Below are positions 1 to 6,528 of a stretch of 33,588 bases of DNA, one piece after another. The notes below the pieces were generated by a model, which ran no database searches, was not told where the DNA came from, and saw only the letters and a list, made by a program, of their open reading frames with translations. The position numbers were made by a program, and so were the translations under genes. Positions within the stretch are counted from its first letter, which is position 1; every line of letters starts with the position of its first letter. Origin of the DNA: Hyphomicrobiales bacterium (GTDB lineage Bacteria > Pseudomonadota > Alphaproteobacteria > Rhizobiales > Methyloligellaceae); assembly GCA_021775575.1 (NCBI GenBank), contig JAJFHO010000019.1, forward strand, positions 1-33,588, written 5' to 3'.

Positions 1-210
1 CCCGGCGGCGGCATGGGCGGACCAGGCGGCGGCATGGGAGGCAGTCCAGGCGATTGACCCGGAGGACCCGGGGGACCACGCCCGCAGGCCAAAGGAGCAG
101 GTCCAGGCGGCAAAGGCGGAGGCCCGGGCGGAGAGGGTCCCGGCGGCGTTGAGCCTTACTACTGCTGGCGCAATTGGCGGAACTGCTACTGCTGGCGGAA
201 CTGTTACTAA
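1..210 (+). pseudogene. Partial Gly-rich RiPP precursor gene with in-frame TGA; core YYCWRNWRNCYCWRNCY
   Basis: Frame 1 from the window edge encodes Gly/Pro-rich sequence ([14 protein letters not shown]...), meets TGA at 55-57, continues Gly/Pro-rich in the same frame (PGGPGGPRPQ...) and ends in EPYYCWRNWRNCYCWRNCY with TAA at 208-210. The last 17 residues equal those of the intact precursor at 358-564; the DNA of the two cores differs at two synonymous third positions and in the stop codon. No ATG, GTG or TTG lies in this frame after the TGA, so the core can be made only by readthrough, from an uninterrupted allele, or if the TGA is a sequencing error. The true start is left of the window. 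Three WRN motifs and four Cys per core suit cyclophane and Cys-directed chemistry (inference). Whether it is a functional gene or a pseudogene is open. Confidence 0.6.
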
Positions 211-294
211 TCCTGGGATGGACACGGCAATGCCGTCGGAGCATTCCGCGCCAAACTGGCGAGCTGTGGCGGCAGTGTCCGTGTCCGGGATCTA

Positions 295-318
295 AACCGG
301 CAATTGCCGGTTGTTTTT
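295..318 (+). terminator. Rho-independent terminator or attenuator between the two precursor genes
   Basis: A perfect 18-base palindrome (AACCGGCAATTGCCGGTT, 295-312) is followed by GTTTTT. This is an intrinsic terminator form, lying 85 bases after the first core's stop and 40 bases before the second precursor's ATG. It may end the upstream transcript or partially attenuate readthrough, so that the small peptide mRNA is in excess over the enzyme genes downstream. Confidence 0.8.
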
Positions 319-344
319 AAGCGTTGTGTCCGTCGCTAACTTAG

Positions 345-350
345 AAGGAG
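345..350 (+). promoter_or_regulatory. Ribosome binding site of the intact precursor
   Basis: AAGGAG ending 7 bases before ATG 358 is close to a perfect Shine-Dalgarno and much stronger than most others in this window. This fits high translation of a peptide substrate. Confidence 0.75.
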
Positions 351-357
351 AGAAGTA

Positions 358-564
358 ATGGCAATACTGAGAAGCGTTGAAGGAAAATTCTACGAGGTTC
401 CCGATAAGGAGCTTTCCAAGCTCGAAGTCCCGGCCGAGAAGGTCAAGGACATTATCGGTGCGCAGGGCGCGCCCGGACCGCAGGCCGGTCCTTCTGAAGG
501 CGTCGACCCTTACTACTGCTGGCGCAACTGGCGGAACTGCTACTGCTGGCGGAACTGCTACTAG
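358..564 (+). CDS. RiPP precursor peptide, 68 aa, Cys/WRN core
   Basis: Intact precursor: a charged leader (MAILRSVEGKFYEVPDKEL..., about residues 1-33), a Gly/Pro/Ala linker (GAQGAPGPQAGPSEG) and the core YYCWRNWRNCYCWRNCY at the very C-terminus. The core contains three WRN triplets, four Cys and four Tyr, and an internal duplication (CWRNWRNCY then CWRNCY). There is no signal peptide, so modification is probably cytosolic. A strong AAGGAG site at 345-350 sits 7 bases before ATG 358, which fixes the start. It directly precedes the MNIO gene, the usual arrangement for DUF692 substrates, whose known members act on Cys-bearing peptides. The WxN triplets also match the aromatic-X-Asn pattern used by three-residue cyclophane radical SAM enzymes, and one is encoded at the far end of the island. 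The actual modifications are not visible from sequence. Confidence 0.88.
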   Translation: MAILRSVEGKFYEVPDKELSKLEVPAEKVKDIIGAQGAPGPQAGPSEGVDPYYCWRNWRNCYCWRNCY

Positions 565-625
565 AACTGGTACGGGGATCGACTGAGGGTTCACAGGCAA
601 CCAACTCTATTGGAGGCGAGGAAGT

Positions 626-1858
626 ATGGTAAACAAACAGCCAGCTTATGGCGTCGGCCTCGCATATCGGAGGTTCTTTCATTCCGATATTCTTGCGAAC
701 CGTAACTCAATCGATTTCCTAGAATTACCGACCATCGACTATGTGGAGCGGTCCCGGCGGATCCTGGGCGATCCGTCGGGGAGCTTCATGCGCGAGATCC
801 GTGAGGCGCTGCCATGCGTTGCTCACGGTATCTCGCTGTCGGTCGGTTCAGTGGAGGCGCCGGCGGTAGATATTCTGCATAAGACGCGCGCCTTTCTCGA
901 CGAGTTCGAAGTCGACGAATTTTCCGATCATCTGACCTTCCACAGAATGGGAGACCAGGACCTGTCGGTCTTTATGTCGATGCCGTTCGAGGACAAAGCC
1001 GCTCAATGGATGGCGCATCAATATAATGAATCAAAGCGTGTTCTCGGCCAGGATTTCGGGCTTGAGGTCGTGACCTACACATTCCCCGTTGCAGCGTCGA
1101 AGATGACCGAGGTCGAGTTCATCAACCGCGTTGCCGACTATTGCGATTGCTGGTTCCTGTTCGATGCGGCGAATCTGTTTATCAATTCAACCAACCACAA
1201 ATATGACCCGCTCAAATATCTGGAGACCCTGAATGGCGAGCGCGTCCTGCACATGCATATGGCCGGCGGCCATTATCAGGACGGCGAATGGATCGACAGC
1301 CACAGCCAGCCGGTCCCCGATGAGGTCTTTGAAATGCTGGAACTTGCGCTCCAGCATACCTCGGCGCGGGCAATCATTCTGGAACGCGACGACGAACCGG
1401 GAAATTTCGGCTCGATCACCGACGATCTGGAGCGCGCGCGGGAAATTTTCTACAAATATCGCCCGCGCGAGGTGCCCGACGAACTCGTCAAGCATGGCGC
1501 GCCGAAATTCAAGGCGAGCAAGGCCCTGCCGGAAATCGACATCGCCAACCTGCCGCCGGAGCTGGCCGGGATGCGCGCTTATCAGGAAGCGCTGATCACC
1601 TGTGCGTTCGAGATGGCCGATGGCAAGCATCATGGCAGCAGCAAAGAGGAAATCATCGCCGGTTACGACCTTCCCGACGAGTGGAAGAACCGCTGGAGCC
1701 AAATGGACTGGAAACAGATGCTCAATCTCAAGCGGAAAATGGGCTACGTCCAGGAATTCGAGGACAATGCCGCGCGCTTCTACCGGATGGTGGAAATGCA
1801 GGAATGGGCGCAACAGCTCGGTCCGCAGGAAATCTTCAAGAGCCGCGCGGACGGGTGA
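626..1858 (+). CDS. DUF692/MNIO multinuclear non-heme iron oxidase, C-terminally extended
   Basis: This is a DUF692-family (MbnB/TglH/ChrH-like) peptide oxidase with a TIM-barrel fold. Visible family motifs are GVGLAYR near residue 9, HGISLS (H68), FSDHL (H102), LEVVTY (E147; the usual Asn of LEN is Val), FDAANLF (D180, N183, normally DxNN), NHKYDP (H191), HMHMAGGH (H211), WIDSHSQPV (D224, H226) and LERDD (E253). The metal-binding set therefore looks complete. Typical members are about 280-300 residues; this one is 410, with a helical extension of about 120 residues (AYQEALI... LKRKMGYVQEFEDNAARFYRM) that may replace the separate partner protein such enzymes often need. ATG 626 follows GGAGG at 612-616, and the gene lies 61 bases after the precursor. 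The likely substrate is the Cys-rich core; the product is unknown. Confidence 0.9.
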   Translation: MVNKQPAYGVGLAYRRFFHSDILANRNSIDFLELPTIDYVERSRRILGDPSGSFMREIREALPCVAHGISLSVGSVEAPAVDILHKTRAFLDEFEVDEFSDHLTFHRMGDQDLSVFMSMPFEDKAAQWMAHQYNESKRVLGQDFGLEVVTYTFPVAASKMTEVEFINRVADYCDCWFLFDAANLFINSTNHKYDPLKYLETLNGERVLHMHMAGGHYQDGEWIDSHSQPVPDEVFEMLELALQHTSARAIILERDDEPGNFGSITDDLERAREIFYKYRPREVPDELVKHGAPKFKASKALPEIDIANLPPELAGMRAYQEALITCAFEMADGKHHGSSKEEIIAGYDLPDEWKNRWSQMDWKQMLNLKRKMGYVQEFEDNAARFYRMVEMQEWAQQLGPQEIFKSRADG

Positions 1859-1862
1859 GCTG

Positions 1863-2585
1863 GTGACTAGCCCGGAATTGCCGGACGGCCTCTACGACGA
1901 TCTGGTCAAGGAGTTCGGCGCCGTCAAGTCGGTGACCAGGCAGGTTCTTTCATTGCTTCTGGATACCGGCGCAAAATGCCTGCGGGTCGAGGACGCGGCG
2001 ATCCTCGTGCCGCGCTCCAACGACTCCCTCGGATTTCTGCAATCGACAAATCCGAAACTGACCCAGCTCGATCTGCCGCCGATCCCGATCGGCGCGAGCA
2101 TCGCAGGCTTCGTGTTCGTTTCGGCGCAGACGATGAGTTTCGATCAGGCGGCGTCCGCGGCGGAATTTTTCGACGAGATCGACAAGAAGGCCGGCTACTC
2201 GACAAAGGAATATCTCGCCGCGCCGATTGTCAGCGGCGACGCGACTGTCGGTGTCCTGACATTCGTGAACCGCGTCGAGGGGGCCGGTCATTTCACCAAG
2301 AGCGATATCGACCTGGCAAGCCGGCTGGCGGCGGTATGCGGAACGCTCATGGATCATATCGCCCGCTCGCGGCAACTTGTGGACGTGACGCTCGATCACC
2401 TCAAGGCGACCTTCGAAAGCGCCAGAGTCGCCGCTGGTCTTGCCGCTGCTAGCCCGTCGGGACAGCACCGCAACATCAAGTCTGACATCGTCGAGGCTCT
2501 CGAACCTCTGGAGGCGCGCGAATTGGAACTGATCCGAAACCTGATACACAGCCTGAATGGCAATGACTCCGATCTGGTTCTCTAG
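1863..2585 (+). CDS. GAF-domain protein, 240 aa
   Basis: The GTG start at 1863 is four bases after the MNIO stop and suggests translational coupling; the longer ORF upstream is a shadow of the MNIO gene. A single GAF-like domain spans roughly residues 15-165 (FGAVKSVTRQVLSLLLDTGAKCLRVEDAAIL, PIPIGASIAGFVF, YLAAPIVSGDATVGVLTFVNR, FTKSDIDLASRLAAVCG). A helical tail follows (VDVTLDHLKATFESARVAAGL) that may dimerise. No kinase, phosphatase, cyclase or DNA-binding domain is attached, so the protein is probably a ligand or redox sensor acting on a partner. The neighbouring cyclase makes a cyclic nucleotide ligand conceivable, but no binding residues can be claimed. A final acidic tail ends NGNDSDLVL. 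Confidence 0.75.
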   Translation: MTSPELPDGLYDDLVKEFGAVKSVTRQVLSLLLDTGAKCLRVEDAAILVPRSNDSLGFLQSTNPKLTQLDLPPIPIGASIAGFVFVSAQTMSFDQAASAAEFFDEIDKKAGYSTKEYLAAPIVSGDATVGVLTFVNRVEGAGHFTKSDIDLASRLAAVCGTLMDHIARSRQLVDVTLDHLKATFESARVAAGLAAASPSGQHRNIKSDIVEALEPLEARELELIRNLIHSLNGNDSDLVL

Positions 2586-2606
2586 AACGGTGGAGGGGGC
2601 GGAGAA

Positions 2607-3350
2607 GTGAGCGCAATAATCGACCGCGAGGAGATCGTCGCGAGCCTTGGGCGGGGAACCGGGCGCGGCGTGAAAATCGGCCTGCTCGATACCGGCGTCG
2701 ACGAAGATCACGAAGATTTGAAGGGCAAGATCGCCGCGTCGTACGAATTGGTCGAGTCCGGCGGACAATATAGCTGCCGCGAGACCAAGGGCACCGACCT
2801 GATCGGACACGGCACCGCTTGCGCCGCAATCATCAACGGGATCGCTCCCGAGGCCGAGATTCACAGCATCAAGGTGATCGGGGCCAATTCCAAGGGGTCC
2901 AGCGCCGGGCTGGTCGCCGGTATGCACTGGTGCGTCGAATCGGGCATGAACGTCATCAATGCCAGCCTCGGTACGCTTGAGCGGCGCAGCCGGGAGAGCA
3001 TTTCCGATGCCGTTGACGAGGCTATCCTGAATGGCGTCGTCGTCGTCGCGGCGGCAAATAATGGCGGCTTCACCGCCTATCCGGCGAACCTCTCGTCGGT
3101 CCTTTCGGTAGAGAATGAGGCGATGCCCGACCCCTTGAAAATACGCTACCGCCTGGGCACGCCGATCGAAATCGAGGCGAACGGCATCTATATCGAAGCG
3201 CCATGCCCCGGCGGCGGTCACAAATTCTATACCGGGACCAGCTTCGCCTGCCCGCATGCCTCTGCTATCGTCGCCAGGCTGCTTTCGGTCTATCCGGACC
3301 TGCAACCTTTTGAAGTCCGCTCGCTGATGTGGCATCTCGGCAGGGAGTAG
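2607..3350 (+). CDS. Cytosolic subtilisin-like (S8) serine protease, 247 aa
   Basis: The full subtilase catalytic set is visible: Asp28 in GLLDTGVDEDHEDL, His68 in GHGTACAAII, the oxyanion-hole region AAANNGG (about 148-154), and Ser212 in GTSFACPHAS. The protein is short and compact, with no signal peptide and no long propeptide, so it should act inside the cell. GTG 2607 is preceded by GGAGAA, and the gene sits between the GAF and oxygenase genes in the same operon. In RiPP clusters S8 proteases commonly cut leader from core, and that is the favoured role here (inference). The alternative is a caspase-like activating protease in a STAND/TIR signalling pathway. Confidence 0.88.
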   Translation: MSAIIDREEIVASLGRGTGRGVKIGLLDTGVDEDHEDLKGKIAASYELVESGGQYSCRETKGTDLIGHGTACAAIINGIAPEAEIHSIKVIGANSKGSSAGLVAGMHWCVESGMNVINASLGTLERRSRESISDAVDEAILNGVVVVAAANNGGFTAYPANLSSVLSVENEAMPDPLKIRYRLGTPIEIEANGIYIEAPCPGGGHKFYTGTSFACPHASAIVARLLSVYPDLQPFEVRSLMWHLGRE

Positions 3351-3359
3351 AAAGGCTTC

Positions 3360-4040
3360 ATGACGCAAACGCAGACAGCAGACGACAGCGCCGTGACCTC
3401 TGAAGGGGTCGCGGCCAAACTGGCCGATACGGGCATATGCGTCATCGATGAAGAGGTGGCGGACGCACGGTTTCGCGACATCAGCCGGCACTTCGGCGAG
3501 ATCGTCTATGAAGCGGAAATCCGTATGGGCGCGGAGCGTCCACGCAACTACCAGCTCCCCGCGGCGATCGATTTTCATACCGATCACGTGATGGCGGAAA
3601 CCATTGCCTGGCGCTGCGTCGCCAGCGAGCCCGGCGGCGGCGAAATGCGCTTTCTCGATCTGCAAAAAGTCGCCGATATGCTGGAGGAGGAAGAACAGCA
3701 GGCTCTCGGGCGCGTCGGTGTCACCGACAATGCCGCCTGGGGCGGAGGCGAGCCCATTCCCCTGGCGCTGCCGCGTCCCGGCGGGCTTCGATTTCATTAT
3801 GTGCCATGGCTGCGAAGCTACCCGTACGACGCCGCCGCGGCCGCGGCGCTGGAGAAGTTCGAGCAGGCTTTTCGCAAAGCGTCGCAAACGGACTATGTCG
3901 AAATCGAGCTGGCGCCCGGCCAATGCGTCTTTCTCGACAATCACAGGATTGCCCATGGGCGCGCCGCGATTCCCTCCGACAGCCCGCGAAATCTCACCCG
4001 GCTGTGGATCGGTTCAGGCGAGACCGGCCGCGTCGCCTGA
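3360..4040 (+). CDS. TauD/TfdA-like Fe(II)/2-oxoglutarate-dependent oxygenase, 226 aa
   Basis: The facial-triad residues are visible as HxD in FHTDH (H73, D75) and the distal His in DNHRIAHGRAAI (H199), followed by RNLTRLWI with Arg residues (R210, R214) suited to binding 2-oxoglutarate. The overall pattern (FxxxxxYxxxxxHTD, then PGxCxFLDNHRxxHGR) is that of TauD/TfdA/clavaminate synthase-like dioxygenases. It is shorter than TauD (about 280), so some peripheral elements are missing. It starts at ATG 3360, nine bases after the protease stop, and ends three bases before the cyclase ATG. A likely role is hydroxylation or desaturation of the precursor peptide; a small-molecule substrate is not excluded. 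Confidence 0.83.
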   Translation: MTQTQTADDSAVTSEGVAAKLADTGICVIDEEVADARFRDISRHFGEIVYEAEIRMGAERPRNYQLPAAIDFHTDHVMAETIAWRCVASEPGGGEMRFLDLQKVADMLEEEEQQALGRVGVTDNAAWGGGEPIPLALPRPGGLRFHYVPWLRSYPYDAAAAAALEKFEQAFRKASQTDYVEIELAPGQCVFLDNHRIAHGRAAIPSDSPRNLTRLWIGSGETGRVA

Positions 4041-4043
4041 ACG

Positions 4044-5888
4044 ATGTCGCGCGAGGAAATTCAGGAAATCGTGGAGCGGGTCGAAAAGGCGGAGAGCCTG
4101 GGCCAGTTTCTGACCGCCGCCGACAGGGCGCGCGAGGCGCTCGACGCGCTTGAGGACGATCTCCAGCAATCGGATCGCACCACCCTTCGCTATCTGCAGG
4201 TTCGCTCCATGGCGCGCGCCGGCGCGACCAGCGCCGCAGCCCAACTCTACAAGAATTACGAGCTTCGGTCGGTTGACGAGGCCGACTATCAGTCGCTCCA
4301 TGCCCGTATCCTCAAGGACCAGGCGTTCGAAACCTACGGACCGGAACGCGCTGAACGGCTGGCGGAAGCCGCCCGCGCCTATGAAGCCACTTACCAGGGC
4401 TACACGGATAACAAGAGCTATAATGCGATAAATGCTGCGACCCTGTATTTGCTGGCCGGCGACCGGGCGGCGGCGGCGATGGCGCGCGCCGCGCTTGAAG
4501 AATGCGCCAGGGAGCGTCCGCGCAGTGCAGCCTTGCGTTACTGGCACGCCGCAACGGTCGCCGAGGCGGCGCTGGTGCTTGGCGATTCAAAACAGGCGCA
4601 ACAGCAGCTTGCCAAAGCAGGCGAACTTACCGGAATAGATTTCGCCAGCCGGGCATCGACGCGCAAGCAGCTGAAACTGATTTGCGAATACTCCTCCATT
4701 GACCAGCATATCCTCGCCGCGATCAGCAATCCGGAAGTGGTTTTTTTCGCTGGACATATTATTGCGCCGCCGGGAGAAAAGGGGCGATTTCCGGCCGACC
4801 AGGAAACCCACGTCCGCGCCCGCATCGAGAGTTTTCTCGACGCCCACGACATATCGGCGGCGTTCGGCTCGCTCGCGTCGGGCACCGACATCATGGTCGC
4901 GGAAGCCTGCATAGCGCGCGAAAAAGACCTCGGCATTGTGCTGCCTTTCCAGAAACAGGACTTCATCCGCGAGTCGGTGGAGCGCTCCGGGGCCGGCTGG
5001 GTCGAGCGGTTTGAGAAATGCCTGGCCTGGGTCGAGCGCCGCTCGGCCAAGGGGCGTGGCGCCATCACCTACGCGACCGATGGCGCCTATTTGAACGACG
5101 ACGCCCTGTTTACCTATTGCGCCCATTTCGCGATGGGACTGGCAATGGTGCGGGCGCGCAATCTGGATGCCGGACTGCGCATGCTGGCCGTCTACGACAG
5201 CAAGGGCGGCCACGGCGTGGGCACCGACGGCAATATCGACATGTGGCGGGGATTCAACCTGCCCGTGGAAATCATCTCCGTGGAAGGCAATGGCAAGCCG
5301 GCGGCCAGCGCGGCGCGGCGGCCTCGCGAGATCCCTGAGCGGATACCGCGCGCGATGCTGTTTGGCGACGTCACCGGTTTCTCAAGCCTGAGCGATGAGC
5401 ATATCCCCTATTTTCACGCTAAATTCATGGCCCGCCTGTCGCAAGTCCTGAACGGGTTCGGGGATAAGGTCTTGTACAAAAACAGCTGGGGCGACGCGAT
5501 CTATGTGGTGTTCGAGGATGCCCTCACCGCCGCGCGATGCGGCCTCGCCTTGCAGGAGGCCGCCGAGGAAACCGATCTTGCCGAATATGGCTGCAACTCG
5601 CAGCTGGAGCTGCGGCTGGGCGGTCATTACGGTCCCGTGTTCGCGGGCAGGGACTTCATTCGCGACGAGGCCACCTATTTCGGATCGCATGTCACGCGCA
5701 CCGCGCGCATCGAGCCGATCACTCCGCCAGGCCAGGTTTATGTCACCGAGGCGATGGCCGCCGCGCTGGCCGTCGCCGGCGACCGGTCGCTCGAATATGA
5801 TTATGTGGGTGTGGTGCCGTCAGCGAAGAATTATGGCGCGATGCGGATGTATGTTCTGAAGGAAAATCCGCAGGCCGGGTCGGCGTGA
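4044..5888 (+). CDS. TPR/TRAFs-binding-like, SLOG-like and class III nucleotide cyclase fusion, 614 aa
   Basis: Three parts are visible. Residues 1-220 are helical repeats of the TPR/TRAFs-binding type (LYKNYELRSVDEADYQSLHARILKD, SYNAINAATLYLLAGD). Residues 230-415 are a Rossmann-like region (VVFFAGHIIAPPG, FGSLASGTDIMVAEACIARE, LPFQKQDF) that resembles SLOG nucleotide-binding domains. Residues 435-600 are a class III cyclase catalytic domain: metal-binding Asp442 in LFGDVTGFSSLSD and Asp484 in KNSWGDAIYVVF, RLGGHYGPVFAG, and SHVTRTARIEP with the catalytic Arg554. The usual Asn of VNxAAR appears as Thr551. The two metal Asp residues suggest activity; ATP versus GTP specificity cannot be decided. 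As last gene of the plus-strand operon it could link peptide status to a cyclic nucleotide signal. Confidence 0.83.
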   Translation: MSREEIQEIVERVEKAESLGQFLTAADRAREALDALEDDLQQSDRTTLRYLQVRSMARAGATSAAAQLYKNYELRSVDEADYQSLHARILKDQAFETYGPERAERLAEAARAYEATYQGYTDNKSYNAINAATLYLLAGDRAAAAMARAALEECARERPRSAALRYWHAATVAEAALVLGDSKQAQQQLAKAGELTGIDFASRASTRKQLKLICEYSSIDQHILAAISNPEVVFFAGHIIAPPGEKGRFPADQETHVRARIESFLDAHDISAAFGSLASGTDIMVAEACIAREKDLGIVLPFQKQDFIRESVERSGAGWVERFEKCLAWVERRSAKGRGAITYATDGAYLNDDALFTYCAHFAMGLAMVRARNLDAGLRMLAVYDSKGGHGVGTDGNIDMWRGFNLPVEIISVEGNGKPAASAARRPREIPERIPRAMLFGDVTGFSSLSDEHIPYFHAKFMARLSQVLNGFGDKVLYKNSWGDAIYVVFEDALTAARCGLALQEAAEETDLAEYGCNSQLELRLGGHYGPVFAGRDFIRDEATYFGSHVTRTARIEPITPPGQVYVTEAMAAALAVAGDRSLEYDYVGVVPSAKNYGAMRMYVLKENPQAGSA

Positions 5889-5974
5889 GCGACCCCTTCC
5901 AGACGCACGCCTCAAGCGCACGGCATGTGCCGCGCCGAACAAATTACTTTGGAGAGTGCGAAGGGATAACGGCG

Positions 5975-6253
5975 TCAGTAATTGCGCCAGTTGTTCCAGT
6001 TCTGCCAGTTGCCCCAAGCCATATTCTGGCCGCGCGCCGTCAATGCGCGGCCCTTGGGGCCGGCGGCCTTGACCGCCTCTTGCACATGCTGCAGCGACTT
6101 GGCGGCGGCAGCTCCGCGATCGCCGGAGGTCTGGGCAGTTGCGGCGGGCAGACTGACGGCAACGGTCAAACCGGCAACCCCGACCGCGCGGGAGACCGTG
6201 TGGCGCATATTTGCCACGAGGTCGTTGCTGCTGTTCCTCGAAGACATACTCAT
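5975..6253 (-). CDS. GrrA/OscA-like cyclophane RiPP precursor with signal peptide and (WxN)4-Y core
   Basis: A 92-residue peptide. The hydrophobic stretch AVGVAGLTVAVSLPAATA followed by QTS looks like a Sec signal peptide with an AxA cleavage site and a long N-region. A helical linker (AAAAKSLQHVQEAVKAAGPKG) leads to the C-terminal WGNWQNWNNWRNY: four consecutive W-x-N triplets and a final Tyr. Tandem aromatic-x-Asn triplets at the C-terminus of a signal-bearing peptide are the pattern of GrrA/OscA substrates of the GrrM/OscB radical SAM enzyme encoded at 13884-15095. ATG 6253 has GGGA eight bases upstream; the ORF could extend to 6310 or begin at Met 6208. It is convergent with the cyclase gene and divergent from the TIR gene. 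It has no Cys, so the MNIO probably does not act on it in the known Cys-directed way. Confidence 0.82.
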   Translation of the reverse strand: MSMSSRNSSNDLVANMRHTVSRAVGVAGLTVAVSLPAATAQTSGDRGAAAAKSLQHVQEAVKAAGPKGRALTARGQNMAWGNWQNWNNWRNY

Positions 6254-6528
6254 TGCAATGATCCCGATATTCCTGTCGTACTGCTGTCGTACAATATACG
6301 AATTAAGCATCGAAAACCCGTCGCACAGCCGCGTTGCGCCATCCGTAACGCTGCCATAAATATAACTACTGGCCGTAGTATGGACAACCTAAAATCATGT
6401 CCCTAAACTTTACCATTGCGTGTGTGACCGCCATACAACAGCCTAAGAAATCAAAAAATTGCGTCGAAAATCGGGGCGAGGCAATAAAGTACGGTATTTC
6501 CGGCGAATTGTGTATTCGAGGCTGAGAA
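6254..6528. promoter_or_regulatory. Divergent AT-rich promoter region between the GrrA-like peptide and TIR genes
   Basis: These 275 bases are distinctly more AT-rich than the neighbouring genes and must hold the promoters of both divergent units. A tandem repeat (6273-6292) and a short inverted repeat ACTAC-N5-GTAGT (6365-6379) are visible. No -35/-10 pair could be assigned with confidence. Confidence 0.5.
6273..6292. repeat. Tandem CTGTCGTAC operator-like repeat, 11-bp period
   Basis: CTGTCGTAC occurs at 6273-6281 and again at 6284-6292, exactly 11 bp apart and so on one helix face. It ends 20 bp upstream of the GrrA-like start codon. Tandem 9-mers at helical spacing are typical of a regulator binding twice; the regulator is not identified in this window. 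Confidence 0.5.

Noticed and set aside
55-57. TGA as Trp or selenocysteine codon
   Set aside because: Many genes here end in TGA, including the MNIO and cyclase genes, and no SECIS-like structure next to the codon could be supported.
2-291. Open second reading frame across the first precursor
   Set aside because: It stays open only because of GC bias. Frame 1 is supported by the core identical to the intact precursor with synonymous differences.
150-564. CRISPR-like or tandem DNA repeat in the precursor cores
   Set aside because: The repeats are codon-level repeats of the peptide cores (TGCTGGCG...AACTGCTAC) with no spacer array or cas genes.
1950-3956. 668-aa minus-strand ORF
   Set aside because: It is antisense to the GAF, subtilase and 2OG genes, which have clear catalytic motifs. 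It has no recognisable domain and reflects high GC.
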